A stretch of 64,000 nt of DNA from Mesostigma viride. Lineage: Eukaryota > Streptophyta > Mesostigmatophyceae > Mesostigmatales > Mesostigmataceae. Made by a program: the position numbers and the translations under genes. The notes below the pieces were generated by a model. It searched no databases. It was given only the letters and a program-made list of their open reading frames with translations, and was not told the origin of the DNA. Of the stretch, positions 23,401-33,800 are shown piece after piece; position 1 is the first letter of the stretch, and every line of letters begins with the position of its first letter. The DNA is taken from contig RPFO01000213.1 in assembly GCA_009746045.1 (NCBI GenBank), positions 11,742,553 through 11,806,552 of the forward strand. The letters are read 5' to 3'.

Positions 23401-26400
23401 ACCACCACCAGCAGCAAGTGTGCGCGATGCCACCCGGGCAAGCAAGGGTCGCTTGCTGTCCCATAACGTTATACCGCGGGCACGCCAGCCCACAAACCCG
23501 AGCAAAACGACGTCGATTGTGGGGACAAAAAAAAAGTCAATTGTGGGGACACAGAAACTGGGGCATCCCTGGCTGGTGTCATGTGCACTTTGGCTGGTCC
23601 AAAGCGTACACTAAGCGCACACTATAGCACACACTATAGCACAGGATACAGTATACAATGTACAGCATAGTCGGTCCCACCGTGGGCATACATCCGTGGT
23701 TCAAAGCGCACACTACACAGTGCAGTCAGTCAGAGTGGACATACACACTTCCAGAGTGGGCGTACACACTTCCAGAGTGGGCGTACACACTTCCAGAGTG
23801 GGCATACACACTTCCCGAACGGACATACACCCGAGGTCCGCTCTAAGTACACGCCCAAGCAGGCGTGCGCGCGTATGAAGTACCTGAGGGCCGCGATGTG
23901 CGCCTCAGGGCTTCCTCCGAGCGAGGTGACCTGGGCGGGAGCATGAAGTGGAGGACGACAAGAAAAGCGAGAGGTTGAGGACGACGACGACATCTTCACA
24001 ATCCAACCCAGTTCGAAAGTTGTCGAGGGCGCAAGTTGTTGAGGACGACGACAACAGTCCTGTCTGGTTATGGAACCCCCTGGGGGGCAGACCGATTTGC
24101 TGAAGAGAAGAGTGGAGCCGGGTGGAAGGGGGGGCATCGCAATCCCGGCCCCAAAGGGGCGGATGGTTTAGCAACCTGGTAGTCAAGGTGGGCACTTAAT
24201 GCCCAAAGGACCTGTGGAAGGGGCTTATGCGCATGGGATGGGACATCGTCTGGGTTCCCTAGTCCGCAGTACAATACACAACATCATCTACTGTATTAAA
24301 ATAGATCATGTGAGAGATGGATGGAACATAGATCTGCTTGATGAAGTCCACCTCTGTGCACGTTAATTGCCTCAGTCATAAGCCTGAGACGCCTCATTTT
24401 AGAAGCATGAGATGGTGCCTTCACTTCTGGCGCGGAGCAAGCAGGCCGTGTGCATGCGTGCTGCAACAGGCGACGGTGCCTTCACTGATGCTTGGAGCAA
24501 GCAGGCCGTGTGCATGGCTCGGCACGCGACGGTGCCTTCACTTATGGCGTGGAGCCAGCAGGCCGTGTGCATGCGTGCTGCAACACGCGACGGTGCCTTC
24601 ACTTATGGCGCGGAGCAAGCAGACCGTGTGCATGCGTGCTGCAACACGCGACGGTGCCTTCACTTATGCGCGGAGCAAGCAGGCCGTGTGCATGGCTCGG
24701 CACGCGACGGTGCCTTCACTGATGCTTGGAGCCAGCAGGCCGTGCATGCGCAAGCACGCTGCAACACGGCATTGTATTCGCCAGCAAACGTTCCTCTCGT
24801 GCTTTTTCTTCGGCAGCCGCACGAGCCAAACCTCCTCACCACCCGTGTGCGGACAGCACTAGCCATTGGGCGGTCCTTCCACAAGAGATTGCCTTGCGAA
24901 GCCGTAGCTGGCACCCGCAACCGCAGCAGGCAAGGGGCACACCATGCTAGCAGAGGCCAGCAGAGGAAGTATGTCCCGCCTGCCCATATTTTGTTTTTTG
25001 CTCTTGTTTTGTGAACGTGCCGTGAATGAGGCAGCCCATCCCTGCTTTCATGGTACACCAGTATGAAGTCTGCCTTTTTGGTGCGGTATATAGCCCACCT
25101 CCCTTCCTCCCCTGCGTCGCAGTAGCTAGCCGGCCTGCTCGGTGAGGCAAGAATGCTTACCCTTTCGGCACCCCCGTTGCGGGTCACGATGACCCCCAGC
25201 TGGCTCAGGGGGTTCTGGCTGAAGAATTCGTGGATGAACGCCTGGTGGTTTACGGGAAAGATGACACAAGAGAGGGAAGAGGGGAAGGCCTCATAAGGTG
25301 AGGCGGGGTTGTGGCTGACAAATTAATATCCGTGCACAACGGTTCCGACAAAGTCAGCCAAAAATTGTGAGTGACAGCGCAAACATGACTCCACAGAGCA
25401 TGCCATAGCCCAGCACATGATCTTTGCATGCAAGCAAAAAAAATTCTAGCAGGGTCAACCAAGAAAAGGAGTGCAATTGACAGGCCCACTTCCACAGAGC
25501 GTGCCATGACTTGACCTGCATCCATGCGAAATGATGCTAAATTGTACAACAAACAAAGAAAGCAGCATCGGCCAGAACGCCGAGCGTCATGACCTAGCCA
25601 TATGACATCAGCGGGATGACGTTTGTGAACAACAGCACAATCGTACCTCCACGGAGCGCGTCATGACCACCAGCCGTGATGGCCGCATGTCCGTTTCGGT
25701 GACGGAGCGAGAGAGGTCGACCACCTGGTGCCATGGTTGGGGGGGGGGAGGAGGAGGTACAGCGATGCGCACAGAAGATGAGAGGTCGACCACCTGGTGC
25801 CATGGTTGGAAGGGGGAGGAGGTAAAGGGACGCACACAAATGATGAAAAAGGGATTAAGCAGTGATGAAAAGGGGATGAAAAAAAGATCACGCAGTGACG
25901 AAGAAGGAATGGAAAAGGGATGGAAGGGGGATGGGAAAGGGATGGAAAAGGGATGGAAAAGGGATGGAAAAGGGATGGAAGGGGGATGGGAAAGGGATGG
26001 AAGGGGGATGGAAAAGGGATGAAGGGACAAAAGGGATATATTTGCCACTGATGTTGAATGGCGCGGGGTGGGAGCAACGCGAGATGGCAAAGTCCACCGA
26101 GACTCTTACGCCCCCCTCTCCCCAACTTCACCCCCATACTCTCGCAATTATAATTACATTTGGTAAAAATAATTGGGGGGCATGATGCCCCCTCTCAAGG
26201 GCTATGTGCTACATATACTCCCAACGGAGTTATGTTACAATTCATGATGGCGAAACCCAAGGGTTGCATGTTAGGGGGCGGGTACATGGAGACGCGGTTT
26301 CTTGCCTGAGCAGAGGCCGTCCTTGGCAAAGCCCCCCCACAGTAACGCGCACCAGGCACTAAAGTGCACCAAGCGCACTACAGCGCACCCCGTGCACTAT

Positions 26401-29400
26401 AATGTACACGATAGCGAACCGAGCACACAGTATTACTTACACTGTATGGCTTACTACTGCCAGGAACACGATGACGGCAAGCGTACCAGGTACAGGAACC
26501 GGATCATCCCCCGGTGGACCCTGGCGGCTGTCCCCTGCATCGTCCACAGCCTGCCAGCACAACGCACGACACCGCAGCAGGGGACATGGCGCCATAACGT
26601 GGCAGCGGACGAAATGGCAGCATCAACATCATCTTGTTTCGTTTAAGTGGCCAGCCGGAGCGGCTGCTTAGGTTTTAGCGGGCAAGTGTTCGAAGCGCAT
26701 CATTGGTGGATTACTTGGCGAACTTGGGTTTCCCCGCGAAACTCCAACCGCACGTTCAGATTTCCAAATCTCAAGTAAAGTTCGGCGGAACTTTCTGAAC
26801 GGGGGCAGTTGACAAGCAGCATTCCTCCGGACGAATGAATTGCGTTCCATACTTGCGCAAAATTTTGAAAGGTAGCTTGCGTGCAGCCCTACTAAAATTT
26901 GCGCGGACGTTCAAATTTTCAAATCTCAAGTAAAGTTCGACGGAAATTTCTGAACGGGGGTAGTTGGCGGGCAGCGTCCTCCAGACGAATGAAATGCGTT
27001 CCATACTTGCGCAAAATTTTGAAAGGTAGCTTGCGTGCAGCCCTACTAAAATTTGCGCGAAGTGTGGGACTGAAAATTCGTAACGGAAACTTTTTGGTAG
27101 TTGCCGTCACTTCCTCTTGTGCAAGCGTGTGGGACTGAAAATTCGTAACGGAAACGTTTTGGTAGTTGCCGCCACTTCATTTTGCGCGAGTGTTGGGCTG
27201 AAAAATCGTAACGGAAACTTTTTGGTAGTTCGCGTCACTTCCTTTCGTTCAACTGAAAATTCGCTGAAATTCGCTGAATTCGTACCGTAGCCTAATTTTT
27301 AGTACCTCGAAGTGATGGAGCACCTAAAAATTTGCCCACAAGTACACTTGGCAGCGCGCTCACTGGGAAAAATTGTACAGCCGCTCCGGCGGGCCACTTG
27401 AACGAATTGTAATGTGGCAGCAGACAAATGGTCGAAAAAAGCCAGCAGAAGAAACAGTAGTAAAGTCTCATAGACATGGCAGCAGATTACACAACTTGCA
27501 GCATGATAGAAGCTCATACCAAGGCAGAATCCTTTAATTATACCAAGTTTATCCTTTCCAAACATGAAACGGTATCGTGGGGGGTGGCTGGTAGTGAACG
27601 AGCGAAGTTGAAAAATTGAAAAGAAGCCCTTACGACTCAATCGAGGAGAAAGCTCAGCATTCAGCCTGCCCCTATTTTTTTAGAGGCCTTAACAGGGCAA
27701 ACCCAACGACTCCGTTTCAACGCAAGAAAACCAGCAACCAGTCCCACTCCTTACGAGCGGCTGTGCTCGCAGTAGTCATTAGCCAGAACAGGACCAATAC
27801 AAGTAAAGCAAACCCATGAATCATCGCGCACGATGCGGCGTTGAGGGGGAGAATACACACACACACACACACACCACCCATGAACCACACGAGCATGGTG
27901 CGGCAAGGGCAAGCAGGCCGGAGCACCCAAGGCAAGCCCCTTGCCCCTGCGCTCGCGGTAGCAACCAGACCAGGCTATGGCGGAACAAGCGGAGCGAAGC
28001 AACGATTGGCAGGCAAGCTGCGCACTTGCGGTGGCGCTCGCAGCGATGGCAAGCCAAGTAATGCCAGATTCAAACTAGCAAAGCGAACCCGTGAACCGAG
28101 GGCTAACCCCTTACGTACTTGCGGCTGCGTTCGCGGTAGTCACGCGAGGGGTCCATCTTGAGGCGGCCCTCCACGTCTTCCTCCAGCATCTGCCGGCAGC
28201 CGTACGACAACGACATGTACAACATGATTATCATCAAGATGAGATGACGCGTTAACAACACCGCTGTCAGCACACACAACGCCGTCAAAATGAGGCGTTT
28301 ACAACAGCTATCGAGCATCTGCCGGCAGCCGGCACGGAAGCCATCCGCCACCAGCCACACGTACAGCATGGTTGTCAGTGAGAAGGTGCCTTTAGCAACC
28401 CCCAGCACCTGCGACATGCCGCCATGGGAAGCGTTACCACTTGAGCGACTAAAGCGAAAGGCGTGGTTATTGTTGAGATGGTGCATCCAACAACCATTGG
28501 GCATGTGTGACATAGCGGTACGGCAGCCATCCACACGCGCCATCAACATGAAATGTTCTGTGTTGTTGAAACGGTGTCCTTTCACGACCATGTTTTTATT
28601 GCGCCTTGAACAACCAATCAACTTGATTTTTTATCAGCTTGAAATGGGACAGATGAGGGATCAACACCCATCCCAGTGGAACACAACGCAACTGCGGGCA
28701 ACCGGCACAAGACCCACAAAGGACATAACACGAGACAGTGCCTTGGAACGAGACAGTGCCCTCAGCAACCCTTCAACAACCCTTCACAGCCTTTGACAAA
28801 TATTGAGCATCTGCTGGCACACAAGCCCCCACAAGCACCGATAATAATACCAATAATTATGGTAATGAGCACTCCCGCCCACGCTGAAAATGCCTGGTTA
28901 AGGCAATACCTTTAGCAGACATCCAACCGCCAACGTTCATCACCCAAGCATCGCCGCATAGCATACAGGCATAGCGTACAGGGGGTAAAGAGTGGCAAGA
29001 TCATTCGCATACAAGTCAAACTTACTCACGTGGATTCATAGGGAGAACTTGCTCGTACACTTTCGAGCCCTTTACCACGTGGCATGGCGTGGAGCCATCA
29101 ACCAAGCCTAACAGCATGGGACACCAGGAAGGAAAAATTCTGCTCGCACATACTTCATTAAACCAAAACATCTGGCCTGGCCGGCACAACAGAACATGGC
29201 TTATAGGGAGGTATCTCTGTTGTAGACAGAACAGGCTTGCAGGGACCATGGGGTTCGAATAGCAGGACAACCATCCTAGTAAAACCTTCACAAAGCTATA
29301 GCAGTGCCCACAGTTGGTTTGATCCAAAATGTCAAGATATTCTAAATGCGTGGCGCGTAATGAATTGCACAGAAGAAGCCGCCAAAACAGGCCAGATGGC

Positions 29401-29920
29401 GTGGAAGCGCGTGAACGCCATCGTACAGGAAATGTCAAGGCACAGAGACATGGCGGTACAACTGCACTGCATGCCCAAACTGTGTACACACCTCCCAGGA
29501 GCGCTCGTCCTCGTATCTCCGGTCCCATGCCTGGAATACCGTACAGCAAGGCAGCAGCAATTATGTCATGGACAAAAGAGACACCGCCAATGACAATTGG
29601 GTCAGCGATTGGGGCGAAAGCTGACCGGAGGTATGGATGAGGCATGCATGAGGAGCATTGCTAACGCGGAAAGATGCTCGACGAGCACTAGTAAAGCCTT
29701 GTTGTATTGCGCAACGTTGGAATTGCATCTGCAGGCAACGTAGCGATACACATGCGCGTCCAGAGCCGTGTTGGACCTAGGCGTCGAAAGAAACAACGGC
29801 TGCATGCCTCGCTGGGAATGTTACCTCCATGTCGGCTTCAGCCTCTGCAGCATCCGTTTCGTCATTGTCAGGCTCGAGCTCCATGGCGGCACGTCGCCGA
29901 GATGCCGACTGCGTCGCCAT
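11133..29920 (-). CDS. SSL1: TFIIH core subunit p44 / SSL1 (GTF2H2), at least 15 small exons
   Basis: p44 stimulates the XPD helicase in TFIIH during nucleotide excision repair and RNA polymerase II initiation. Exons (minus): 29825-29920, 29492-29530, 28115-28189, 26487-26534, 25647-25724, 25161-25241, 23884-23930, 21946-22042, 20814-20927, 20054-20116, 18981-19076, 14289-14327, 13194-13313, 12152-12293 and from 11407 leftward. Joined phases are consistent. Visible blocks in order: [21 protein letters not shown] then [20 protein letters not shown] (vWA-like fold); [84 protein letters not shown]; then the C-terminal zinc region [20 protein letters not shown] and LHNCPGC. Plant p44 has about 20 more residues between MGFPQ and GYxCPRC, so one short exon between 14327 and 18981 may be missed. 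The last exon may stop at a strong donor (11250, GG|GTGAGT) rather than at the TGA at 11133. Coding sequence fills only about 7% of the gene. Confidence 0.92.
11410..11515 (+). repeat. About 22-base tandem repeat beside last p44 exon
   Basis: Five copies of a unit containing TCAGCCCACAAG (variable remainder) lie immediately upstream, in gene sense, of the acceptor of the final p44 exon at 11407. Confidence 0.75.
12876..12940 (-). mobile_element. Solo LINE 3' end in p44 intron
   Basis: AAATTAAATTATAGCATGAC followed by TCCGTGGGGAGATCATGTAGCACATATTCCC is a copy of the LINE 3' end at 49450-49510 (hairpin CTCC-GTGG-GGAG, AT-rich tail on the left). It is a 5'-truncated insertion between p44 exons 14289-14327/13194-13313 and the 12152-12293 exon. 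Confidence 0.55.
13428..14220 (-). repeat. Six dispersed copies of a p44 exon end with its 5' splice site
   Basis: The p44 exon 14289-14327 ends TGCCCCCGCTGCAAGTCGCGG then GTAAG. Related segments recur downstream in the intron near 14177-14220, 14046-14086, 13970-14009, 13859-13902, 13763-13805 and 13428-13460. Each carries a TGCAAG or TGCAGC-type core; those at 14046, 13859 and 13428 also keep GTAAG. No copy preserves a full exon. Confidence 0.75.
13508..13660 (+). repeat. 24-base tandem repeat
   Basis: About six copies of CAAATAGCAAATACAGTCAA plus ACTT or ACTC, within the same p44 intron as the exon-end copies. Confidence 0.85.
14398..14630 (+). repeat. Compound microsatellite (GA)n then (GGGA)n
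   Basis: About 60 bases of GA repeats switch to about 165 bases of GGGA repeats. It lies about 70 bases upstream, in gene sense, of the p44 exon at 14289-14327, where it reads as CT/TCCC and so supplies a pyrimidine-rich stretch. The long Glu/Arg/Gly or Leu/Pro/Ser ORFs across it are artefacts. Confidence 0.9.
15900..17420. other. Unresolved p44 intron segment with decayed coding-like pieces
   Basis: Two open frames stand out. On the plus strand, 16169-16678 is a 169-residue frame with no recognised domain. On the minus strand, 16950-17420 ends [20 protein letters not shown] and HYRVAL, resembling the C-terminal strand of a 2-oxoglutarate/Fe(II) dioxygenase (an HxH/VHAGAAY-type block); the rest of such a fold is missing. 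It could be a transposon-borne relic or could hide the missing short p44 exon. I cannot decide between them. Confidence 0.25.
20985..21100 (-). mobile_element. SINE-like dispersed repeat, copy 1
   Basis: About 100 bases share strong similarity with 49128-49233, including GGGAGGGCGCCCTAGCTTCT and CAAGTGGGCAGGCCACAG. Both copies continue into a CACGTGAC-type sequence on the left. The 49-kb copy ends in a perfect hairpin and TAA repeats; here that end is degenerate. No coding potential. Confidence 0.6.
22065..22845 (+). repeat. 10-base then 8-base minisatellite, about 780 bases
   Basis: About eight copies of GGGCAGAAGA (22070-22150) are followed by about 83 copies of the 8-base unit GGCAGGAG (22168-22838), with a 3-base insertion near 22668. 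The array lies in the p44 intron immediately upstream, in gene sense, of the acceptor at 22042, so on the gene strand it is a long TGCCCTCC pyrimidine-rich tract. ORFs of 300 to 480 residues over it are artefacts. Confidence 0.95.
22930..23245 (+). repeat. About 22-base tandem repeat (GGGTATAGCATATAGCACACA type)
   Basis: About fourteen units of AGGGGTATAGCATATAGCA with small variants lie next to the 8-base minisatellite in the same p44 intron. Confidence 0.85.
23735..23830 (+). repeat. 20-base tandem repeat
   Basis: Five copies of AGAGTGGGCGTACACACTTC with minor changes, about 55 bases downstream (gene sense) of p44 exon 23884-23930. Confidence 0.85.
24410..24745 (+). repeat. About 60-base tandem repeat
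   Basis: Six units built on GGTGCCTTCACTTATGGCG, GGAGCAAGCAGGCCGTG and TGCAACACGCGAC, some with an inserted GGCTCGGCACG variant. In the p44 intron between exons 25161-25241 and 23884-23930. No match to either flanking exon was seen. Confidence 0.85.
25900..26025 (+). repeat. (GGATGGAAAAG)-type tandem repeat
   Basis: About ten units of GGATGGAAAAG or GGATGGAAGGGG, upstream in gene sense of p44 exon 25647-25724; on the gene strand it is a pyrimidine-rich tract. Confidence 0.85.
26196..26250 (+). mobile_element. Solo LINE 3' end in p44 intron
   Basis: CTATGTGCTACATATACTCCCAACGGAGTTATG closely repeats the 3' end at 8204-8250, including the ACTCC-CAAC-GGAGT hairpin. It is opposite in orientation to p44. 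5'-truncated. Confidence 0.55.
26641..27403. mobile_element. Candidate nonautonomous DNA element with 26-base terminal inverted repeats
   Basis: GTTTAAGTGGCCAGCCGGAG (continuing CGGCTG) at 26641-26666 matches the reverse complement of 27378-27403 at 24 of 26 positions. The 763-base interior has no coding potential and is itself made of tandem units: about 155 bases twice (from about 26756 and 26912; shared CTCAAGTAAAGTTCG), then about 65 bases three times (GAAAATTCGTAACGGAAAC core, 27061-27245). No target-site duplication was recognised. It lies in the p44 intron between exons 28115-28189 and 26487-26534. Confidence 0.55.
27749..28060 (-). repeat. Copies of a p44 exon end in the following intron
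   Basis: The exon 28115-28189 ends GACTACCGCGAACGCAGCCG followed by CAAGTAC|GTAAGG. Related segments lie at about 28018-28050, 27937-27968 and 27749-27780 (plus-strand GCGCTCGCAGCGATGGC, GCGCTCGCGGTAGCAACC and GTGCTCGCAGTAGTCATT). Each matches the exon end over about 20 to 30 bases with decay. Confidence 0.65.
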
Positions 29921-30806
29921 GATGACTAACCTAATAAAACACGCGAAGGCAACACGGACTTCCTAGACCGCGAGCAGAGTCGGCTGCACAACGATGACCT
30001 ATATCTACACTGCCGGCATTACTTGTAAAAAACAACATGATGACAATGGTCCCTTCTCAAAATTCATAAAGGAGGAGGATTTCCACGACCTCATGGCTGC
30101 GCAAACCGCACTGGGCTGCCCTGTGTGACACTCTCAGTGCACTGGTGCACTGGCGGACACTGGGATAATAAGCTGATCCACTGATAATTATTCTCGTGGT
30201 TTTCCTAACTGCCATGCTAGGAAAAATTGTTTAGGTAACATTGCTGCCTGATTGCTGGCATATATCGCCAATCGGTATAGTGATATATCGGTATTGTGAT
30301 ACCGTACCGTAGCCGATAGGTATCTTAATTCTTGCGTGTGCAGATCATGAATGCCAGATTAACGCTGTTGAGAGATAACGTACATAATTATGTTGTACTT
30401 ACTCCGCAGTCCGCACGTCCGCACTCAGCAATGAGCATTGACACAATCATGCGCGCACATCTGTAAGCCCCGCGATCGCCAGCAGTGAGCCTGAGCAAGG
30501 CCAGTCCCGCACACGATGTACTCACGAGGCAAGTGGCAACTACCTAATTGTTGACAGAATTCAGACATGGCAACAAAGTGGAGTTTACCTGACTTGAGGA
30601 TACAATTCATGCACGAGCAGCCAGAAAAGAACAGAAAGATGGAAACTCATCGATGGACTTAGCCTCAAAACTACCAACAAGAGGCACTAGGGCTCAATTG
30701 CAATTGGATTCGACTCCGCCAATGTCTCGGCAACCTACCTCGGCCCGGGAAACCGGCGTTTAGCGCGACTGGAAACTCTGCCTTGAGCATGCCATAGCGC
30801 TCGGCC
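29921..30806. promoter_or_regulatory. Divergent promoter shared by p44/SSL1 and ERCC1
   Basis: The 886 bases between the p44 start codon (29920, minus) and the ERCC1 start codon (30807, plus) contain no other recognised gene or transposon. They must hold both 5' UTRs and both promoters unless a 5' noncoding exon lies elsewhere. Apart from a short ATATATCG/GATATATCGG inverted motif near 30259-30295, I see no confident TATA box or named regulatory site. Confidence 0.6.
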
Positions 30807-33800
30807 ATGCAACAAAATAATTCACCTTCTGAGGGAGGGGGGCAACCTCGAATACGACTTCGTATTCCTTCGATACAGGAAGTGCAGAATTTTTCTCGCC
30901 TTGGCGAGACGCTCTCGGTGCCTGCACCCGCAGTTCCGCTGGCACCCGCTCGTCAGCAGGCGGCACCACAACCTTCCATCAATGCCCAGCCACCTGCGCC
31001 CATCAGCGTCGCTCCCGGAAATTTTGTCCCCCCATCTCGGCTTCCCATTAACCCCGATGGTGAAGCTGGGCGCTCACGGCAATTCTCCGGGTAAGCAATA
31101 TGGAGTTTTCTCTCCGGCAAGATTGCCGGTGGAGCTGGCAGCTTTGATACTTGCGCAGACTTCTTCTTAAGTGCTGCTCACGGAAGTCGACGTACATCCA
31201 GCAGTACTATGTCAACTGTCTGCGTGGTTTTTGCTAGATGTGCCTAGGCAACCGCTGCGCAGTTTCCAGGAAAGATCCAGCGGCTGCAAGCCTTACCATG
31301 ATAACCTTTTGTTTTGTTCTGAAAGCCCCTCGTGGCATGCATGCTATCGTCAAGGGCGTAGCGGTTGTCACACTGAGCATATCTCATGTCCGTTCGTGCA
31401 CGCTATCCCCTTGTAATGCCCTTGGATCAAATAATCAAGCCTCATACCTCATACCTCATGCATCTTGCATCGGATTTAGTGCAAGTTTGGTAATGCCCCT
31501 GCATCATCCATTAATTCTTCATGTGTTAGGTTGCACTCTCGTTTGTTGCAGCGACCAGTACCGCCACCATCACAATCACGGTGTGACCCTTGTGCTACTG
31601 TAGCTCGTCCGCCATGTCACTGTCGCTTCTGGACCACGTCACTACTGTCGTTGTCGCTTCCCAGCTCACTGTCGCTTCTGGCCCACGTCACAGCTGTCGT
31701 TGGCTCTTCCCAGTGTGAGCACTCGCCCTGCTCTCGCTGCACACGCTCACTTAATTGCCTCTCACTGTCCCTCGCTGTCATTGCCGTGCCCTTGTAACGG
31801 TTGGTGCCTCACGATTGGTGCCTCACGGTTGGTGGATATTGCACAGGCCCGGTGCACAGGCGGATGCGGCCGCACCCAGTAGCGCGCAGCCGCCCCAGAA
31901 CGCCATCATCGTCAGCAACCGCCAGGTGGGTGCTGCAATTCTACCAGTGGTAATGCGATACTACATTGTGTTATTGTAGCGTCAGCCACCGCCAGTTGGG
32001 CGCCTCTATGCTGTTGACTAGGCGTGACACAACAATGTATGATTCAACAATGCGTGATTAAGCAATGTGTGATTCAACAATGTGTGATTCAACAATGTGT
32101 GATTCAACAATGCGTGATTCAACAATGCGTGATTAAACAATGTGTGATTAAACAATGAGTGATTCAACAATGTGTGATTCAACGCTGTCAGCCACTAGCA
32201 GGTGGGTGCATATCAATATGCTAGTCAACCAACTTTGGTAGCTAATCAACCAATTTTGGTAGCGAGAAATTATTGTCATTCAAGGATGGTTAACATGCAT
32301 TCTTACAAAAATCATTCTCGTGAAGTAATGCATCGATAGTTGACCTTGTGGGTCCCTCGGTGCCACGGAGCCGAATGAAGCAAAGTGTGGTAAATGACAT
32401 GGCGGACGCTTTGATTACGCTCATCGCATGGCGTGGGTTGCGCCCATACGTGGCATGCACCGGCACCTGGGAAGTAGTAGAAGCTTGCGCTGGGCTATGT
32501 ACACACGGCACAAGCTCATGCTTGGGTGTGGCGCACCAGTAAGCTCGTGCCCGGGGTGTGGCTGAAGCAGTATCCATATCATATCGCAACAATCACACGC
32601 ATAGCATCAGCATGGGCATGCGTGCAGGGGGCATGGCCGTGTGTGTTTTTGTGTGGATGCATGTCTTTCTTCTTTTCTGCGTGTTTGTGTGCGTTTGTGT
32701 GTGTGATCTCTATTCCATGTCTGCGATCCCCATAGTGGAATAACCTGGGTGCTCCACTCGCTTTCACTATGACGACCGCAGAAGGGGAACAGCGTCCTGA
32801 AGCACATCCGCAACTGCCGATGGGTGTTTGGAGACATCGTGCCGGACTACCAGCTGTCGCCCACCACGGTCGCACTGTACATAAGGTCGGGCTGGCACTA
32901 GCAGCAGTACTGGCAGTGTTACCCTTCTCAAGTAGCACATTCGTTTTGACTACGCGCTGTCCTCCGCCACCGTGGCACTGGACACAGGGTAGCAGGTTTA
33001 GTCTTCGTGGCAGCGCTGTCCTCCGCCACCGTGGCACTGGACACAGGGTAGCAGGTTTAGTCTTCGTGGCAGCGCTGTCCTCCGCCATCGTGGCACTGGA
33101 CACAGGGTAGCAGGTTTAGTCTTGGTGGCAGCGCTGTCCTCCGCCACCGTGGCACTGGACACAGGGTAGCAGGTTTAGTCTTGGTGGCAGCGCTGTCCTC
33201 CGCCACCGTGGCACTGGACACAGGGTAGCAGGTTTAGTCTTGGTGGCAGCGCTGTCCTCCGCCACCGTGGCACTGGACACAGGGTAGCAGGTTTAGTCTT
33301 GGTGGCAGCGCTGTCCTCCGCCACCGTGGCACTGGACACAGGGTAGCAGGTTTAGTCTTCGTGGCAGCGCTGTCCTCCGCCACCGTGGCACTGGACACAG
33401 GGTAGCAGGTTTAGTCTTCGTGGCAGCGCTGTCCTCCGCCACCGTGGCACTGGACACAGGGTAGCAGGTTTAGTCTTGGTGGCAGCGCTTGCCTAGCTCC
33501 AAATAAGGCAGGGGGGGGGGGGGATCCGCCACGACGGCCTGGCCTTGTACAAATGTGTTTCAAATTTACACTAGGACCGGTTGTCTGTGGGAACACCTGC
33601 TTAGCTCCAGTAACGCATGGGGCAACCCGTTGTCCATGGCGACAGTGGGCATAGGGAATTTAGGGCCTGTGTGCATAAGGCCAGGCTGGCAGAGCCACTG
33701 GCAATCATCATCTAGTTGAAGCTAGAGTAGGACTTGATGCCACCAGCTGTGCTTTGATGAACATTACACATGATTGGCCTCAAGTAGCCATTTGTTCTTT

